From Bosea sp. NBC_00550 (GTDB lineage: Bacteria > Pseudomonadota > Alphaproteobacteria > Rhizobiales > Beijerinckiaceae), in assembly GCF_026020075.1 (NCBI RefSeq), contig NZ_CP102772.1:2232001-2296000 (forward strand): 64,000 bases of DNA. Reading direction: 5' to 3'. The number at the start of each line of letters is the position of its first letter. Positions within the stretch are counted from its first letter, which is position 1. A model generated the notes under the pieces. It searched no databases and had not been told where the DNA came from. It saw nothing but the letters and a program-made list of their open reading frames with translations. A program made the position numbers and the translations under genes. Positions 61,915-64,000 of this stretch are shown in pieces.

Positions 61915-62730
61915 GTGCCGCCCCTCTCGATTTTCATCATCGCGCAGAACGAAGCGGACCGGATCGGGCGCACCATCGAGGCTGCCCGCGCGCTCAGCGA
62001 CGATATCGTGGTGGTCGATTCCGGTTCGACCGATGGAACGCAAGCCCTCGCAGAATCGCTCGGCGCCCGGGTGATCTTCAATTCATGGCCGGGCTACGGC
62101 CGGCAGAAGCGCTTCGCCGAAGAACAATGTCGCCATGATTGGCTCCTGAACCTCGATGCCGACGAGGTGCTGCCTCCCGATCTCGTCGCCGAGATCGCCG
62201 CGCTCTTCACCCGCGGGCCAGCAGCCGATGCCTACAAGATCAGAATCGCGGAGATATTCCCCGGCGAGAAAGCGCCACACCGCTTCGCCTATGCGCTCGC
62301 CCCCGTGCGGCTCTATCGGAAGAGCTGGGGCCGATACTCGCTCTCCCCGGTGCATGACCGTGTCGACCTGCAGCCCGGCACGAAGGTCGGGCGCCTGAAG
62401 GGAACGGTCCACCACTTCTCGGTCCGCTCCCTCGGCGAGCAGATGGAGAAGCTCAATGCCTATAGCGATGCGCAGGCCGACGATCTCGATGCCCGCGGCG
62501 AGACGCTCTCGGCATTTCGGCTGGTCGCCGAATTCCCAGCGAACTTCTTCAAAGCCTATATCGGGCGCCGCCACGCGCTACGCGGCGTCTACGGCTTCAT
62601 GACCGCGATGAACTACGCCTTCTATCGCTATCTGCGCGTCGCCAAGCACTGGGAACGCCGGCTTCAGCGGCGCTCCGCCATTGAAGCCCCGGTAACGCCT
62701 GCCGACCCGGCCCGCTCCTCCAATGACTGA
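61915..62730 (+). CDS. Family 2 glycosyltransferase (KdtX/WaaE-like)
   Basis: This protein of about 271 residues is a GT-A fold glycosyltransferase of the lipopolysaccharide core type. Motifs: LSIFIIAQNEADRIGRTIEAARAL, DDIVVVDSGSTDGTQALAESLGARVIFN, and the metal-binding DWLLNLDADEVL. The C-terminal part from about 205 is basic with aromatic stretches. No ATG fits; I take GTG 61915, with in-frame TTG at 61903 and 61888 as alternatives. It overlaps the SDR gene start by 8 bp. Confidence 0.85.
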   Translation: MPPLSIFIIAQNEADRIGRTIEAARALSDDIVVVDSGSTDGTQALAESLGARVIFNSWPGYGRQKRFAEEQCRHDWLLNLDADEVLPPDLVAEIAALFTRGPAADAYKIRIAEIFPGEKAPHRFAYALAPVRLYRKSWGRYSLSPVHDRVDLQPGTKVGRLKGTVHHFSVRSLGEQMEKLNAYSDAQADDLDARGETLSAFRLVAEFPANFFKAYIGRRHALRGVYGFMTAMNYAFYRYLRVAKHWERRLQRRSAIEAPVTPADPARSSND

Positions 62731-63469
62731 GGTCGCTATGGTCACCGGCGGCGCCCGGCGAATCGGCCGCGCGATCGCCACGGGACTGGCGAAAGCCGGC
62801 TATGCCGTCGCGATCCATCACGGCGACAGCCGCGGCGAGGCCGAAGCTCTCGCTGCAGAACTTCGGCTCACCGGAGCCTCCTGCTGCACGCTTTCGGCGG
62901 ACCTCGCCGATTCGCAGGCCGCGGCAGCCCTGATTCCGGCAGCCGCGAGGGAGCTGGGGCCGGTGACGCTGCTCGTCAACAGCGCCGCCAGCTTCATCGA
63001 TGACGACGTCCGCTCGCTCGATGTGGCGGCATGGGACCGCCAGTTCGCGATCAACCTTCGTGCGCCCTCGCTGCTGATCGGCGCCCTGGCCGAGCATCTG
63101 CCGGAGGGCATGAACGGCGCGGTCGTCAATATCGTCGACCAGCGCGTCTGGAAGCTGACGCCGCAATATTATTCCTACACCTTGACCAAGGCCGCGCTGC
63201 TCACCGCAACCCGGACGCTGGCGCAGGCGCTCGCTCCACGGATTCGCGTCAACGCGGTCGGCCCCGGCCCGACCTTTCCCAATGCCTATGACGGTCCCGC
63301 GCTGATGGAGCAGGAGGCAGCCGCCACCCTGCTCGGCCATCGGGTCTCCCCCGACGAGATCGCCGACGCGGTGCTTTATCTGGCGCAGGCGCGCTCGGTC
63401 ACCGGCCAGATGATCGCCGTCGACGCCGGCCAACACCTGGGCTGGCGCACGCCCGACATCGTCGGCTGA
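62723..63469 (+). CDS. SDR oxidoreductase (pteridine-reductase-like)
   Basis: This 248-residue SDR has a TGGARRIGRAIATGLAKAG glycine motif. The TGxxxR form is typical of pteridine reductases and FolM-like enzymes that reduce dihydrofolate or dihydropterins with NADPH. It also has LVNSAASFIDDDVRSLD, the catalytic YSYTLTKAALLT, and VTGQMIAVDAGQHLGW at the end. It overlaps the glycosyltransferase by 8 bp, so the two are co-translated. The substrate is inferred from family resemblance only. Confidence 0.85.
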   Translation: MTEVAMVTGGARRIGRAIATGLAKAGYAVAIHHGDSRGEAEALAAELRLTGASCCTLSADLADSQAAAALIPAAARELGPVTLLVNSAASFIDDDVRSLDVAAWDRQFAINLRAPSLLIGALAEHLPEGMNGAVVNIVDQRVWKLTPQYYSYTLTKAALLTATRTLAQALAPRIRVNAVGPGPTFPNAYDGPALMEQEAAATLLGHRVSPDEIADAVLYLAQARSVTGQMIAVDAGQHLGWRTPDIVG

Positions 63470-63472
63470 GTC

Positions 63473-64000
63473 TCAGACCGCACCGTCCGGGCGATAGGCT
63501 TCGCGCCCGCTCGCCAGCGCTGAATCGAGCAATTCGAGGCGGTCCTGCCCCCAGAACACCTCGCCATCGAGCACATAGCTGGGCGCACCGAAGACGCCGG
63601 CCTCGATGGCTTGCCCCAATGTCGCCTCGTAGCGTTGCCTGATCGGCGGGCTGTCGGCCGCGGCGAGCAGCGCCAGCCCGTCAAGCCCGGCTCGCGCGGC
63701 GCAGGCGAGAAGCGCCTCGGGCTGCGTCATATCCTCGTCCCGGGCCCAGAGGCCGGCCATCACGTCGCTGATGAACGCGAAGGGATCGCCGCCGGCAGCC
63801 AGGATCGCGATCGTCATGCGGTCGGCCTGGGACGGATCGAAGGGAAAATGCCGGGGCTGCAGGACGAGCGGCACGCCGCGTCGCTCGCGCCAGCGCTGCA
63901 GATCGAGCAGCCTGTAGCGTTGCCGAACCGGATGCCGCTTCGGCAAGGGCAGCCCGCCCGTCTCGTCAAAAACGGAGCGAAGCGGCATCGGCCGGTAGTC
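63473..64000 (-). CDS. 2-hydroxychromene-2-carboxylate isomerase / DsbA-fold protein (N-terminus off window)
   Basis: The frame runs to the right edge without a start, giving 175 residues of a DsbA-like glutathione-dependent isomerase. The family pattern is clear: RPMPLRSVFDETGGLPLPKRHP, HFPFDPSQADRMTIAI, and the C-terminal GVFGAPSYVLDGEVFWGQDRLELLD with the cis-Pro. The first 25 or so residues, with the thioredoxin strand and active site, lie beyond 64000. An internal ATG at 63988 is not the start. Its stop lies 4 bp after the convergent SDR gene. Confidence 0.85.
   Translation of the reverse strand, partial: DYRPMPLRSVFDETGGLPLPKRHPVRQRYRLLDLQRWRERRGVPLVLQPRHFPFDPSQADRMTIAILAAGGDPFAFISDVMAGLWARDEDMTQPEALLACAARAGLDGLALLAAADSPPIRQRYEATLGQAIEAGVFGAPSYVLDGEVFWGQDRLELLDSALASGREAYRPDGAV

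Overview
The window is a gene-dense, high-GC stretch of bacterial chromosome. It looks like an alphaproteobacterium of the order Hyphomicrobiales (Rhizobiales). The evidence is the ffh-rpsP-rimM-trmD block, an Omp25-type porin-family protein, an ECF sigma/anti-sigma pair next to a DUF4394 protein, a chromosomal MtaB/DapF pair, and many alphaproteobacterial solute-binding proteins. A Bosea-like genus is my guess, not something the sequence proves. I saw no tRNA, rRNA, CRISPR array, insertion sequence, integrase or prophage gene. The region is core and metabolic rather than a mobile island.

Layout. 0-5.8 kb: the tail of one gene, a PQQ-type sugar dehydrogenase, an orphan Bug/TctC binding protein, a crotonase, a DUF188 protein, and a class I aminotransferase coupled to a rhodanese-fold protein that lacks its catalytic Cys. 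5.8-10 kb: the minus-strand translation block ffh-rpsP-rimM-HAD phosphatase-trmD. rplS, usually next to trmD, lies about 19.5 kb away at 26.0 kb. 10.4-17.4 kb: envelope and secreted proteins, a LysE exporter, a frameshifted methyltransferase, a NAPE-PLD-like metallo-hydrolase, a proline-rich secreted GyrI-like protein, and the overlapping dapF-mtaB pair. 17.6-25.8 kb (minus strand): sulfite-oxidase-type enzyme, acyl-CoA ligase, an EF-G-like GTPase with altered switch motifs, a DUF1254 protein, DUF4287 and an SDR. 26-32 kb: rplS, a MarR-controlled EmrAB-like efflux operon, and a divergent tryptophan 2,3-dioxygenase / class V PLP enzyme pair. 32-38 kb: leuC and leuD separated by a three-gene insert (small membrane protein, minimal zincin, LysE exporter), then DUF4394 and an ECF sigma/anti-sigma pair. 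38-45 kb: a low-content spacer with a tiny lipoprotein, a Dda/RecD-like helicase, a chemoreceptor, two alpha/beta hydrolases, a GNAT, another LysE exporter and an SDR. 46-53.4 kb: a fused 5-oxoprolinase/hydantoinase divergent from a TRAP transporter operon and a winged-helix regulator. 53.4-64 kb: ArsR-SRPBCC pair, DMT exporter, a frameshifted membrane protein, iron alcohol dehydrogenase, PNPOx-fold protein, a secreted four-Cys protein with RNase T2, rlmJ-GST, an outer-membrane beta-barrel protein, a GT2-SDR pair and a partial DsbA-fold isomerase.

What stands out is between the genes. A family of about eight dispersed imperfect palindromes of roughly 100-150 bp (starting GTCATYCCGG, ending CCGGRATGAC) fills many intergenic gaps, including the rpsP-rimM gap inside the ribosomal operon. 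A separate clustered palindrome supplies the last codons of trmD. AT-rich palindromes sit exactly at regulator or divergent promoters: the MarR efflux operon, the ArsR gene, kynA, and oxoprolinase/TRAP. I did not find a convincing wholly new multi-gene system. The best leads are the leuC-[TM protein-zincin-LysE]-leuD insert, the EF-G-like GTPase, and the oxoprolinase-TRAP unit.
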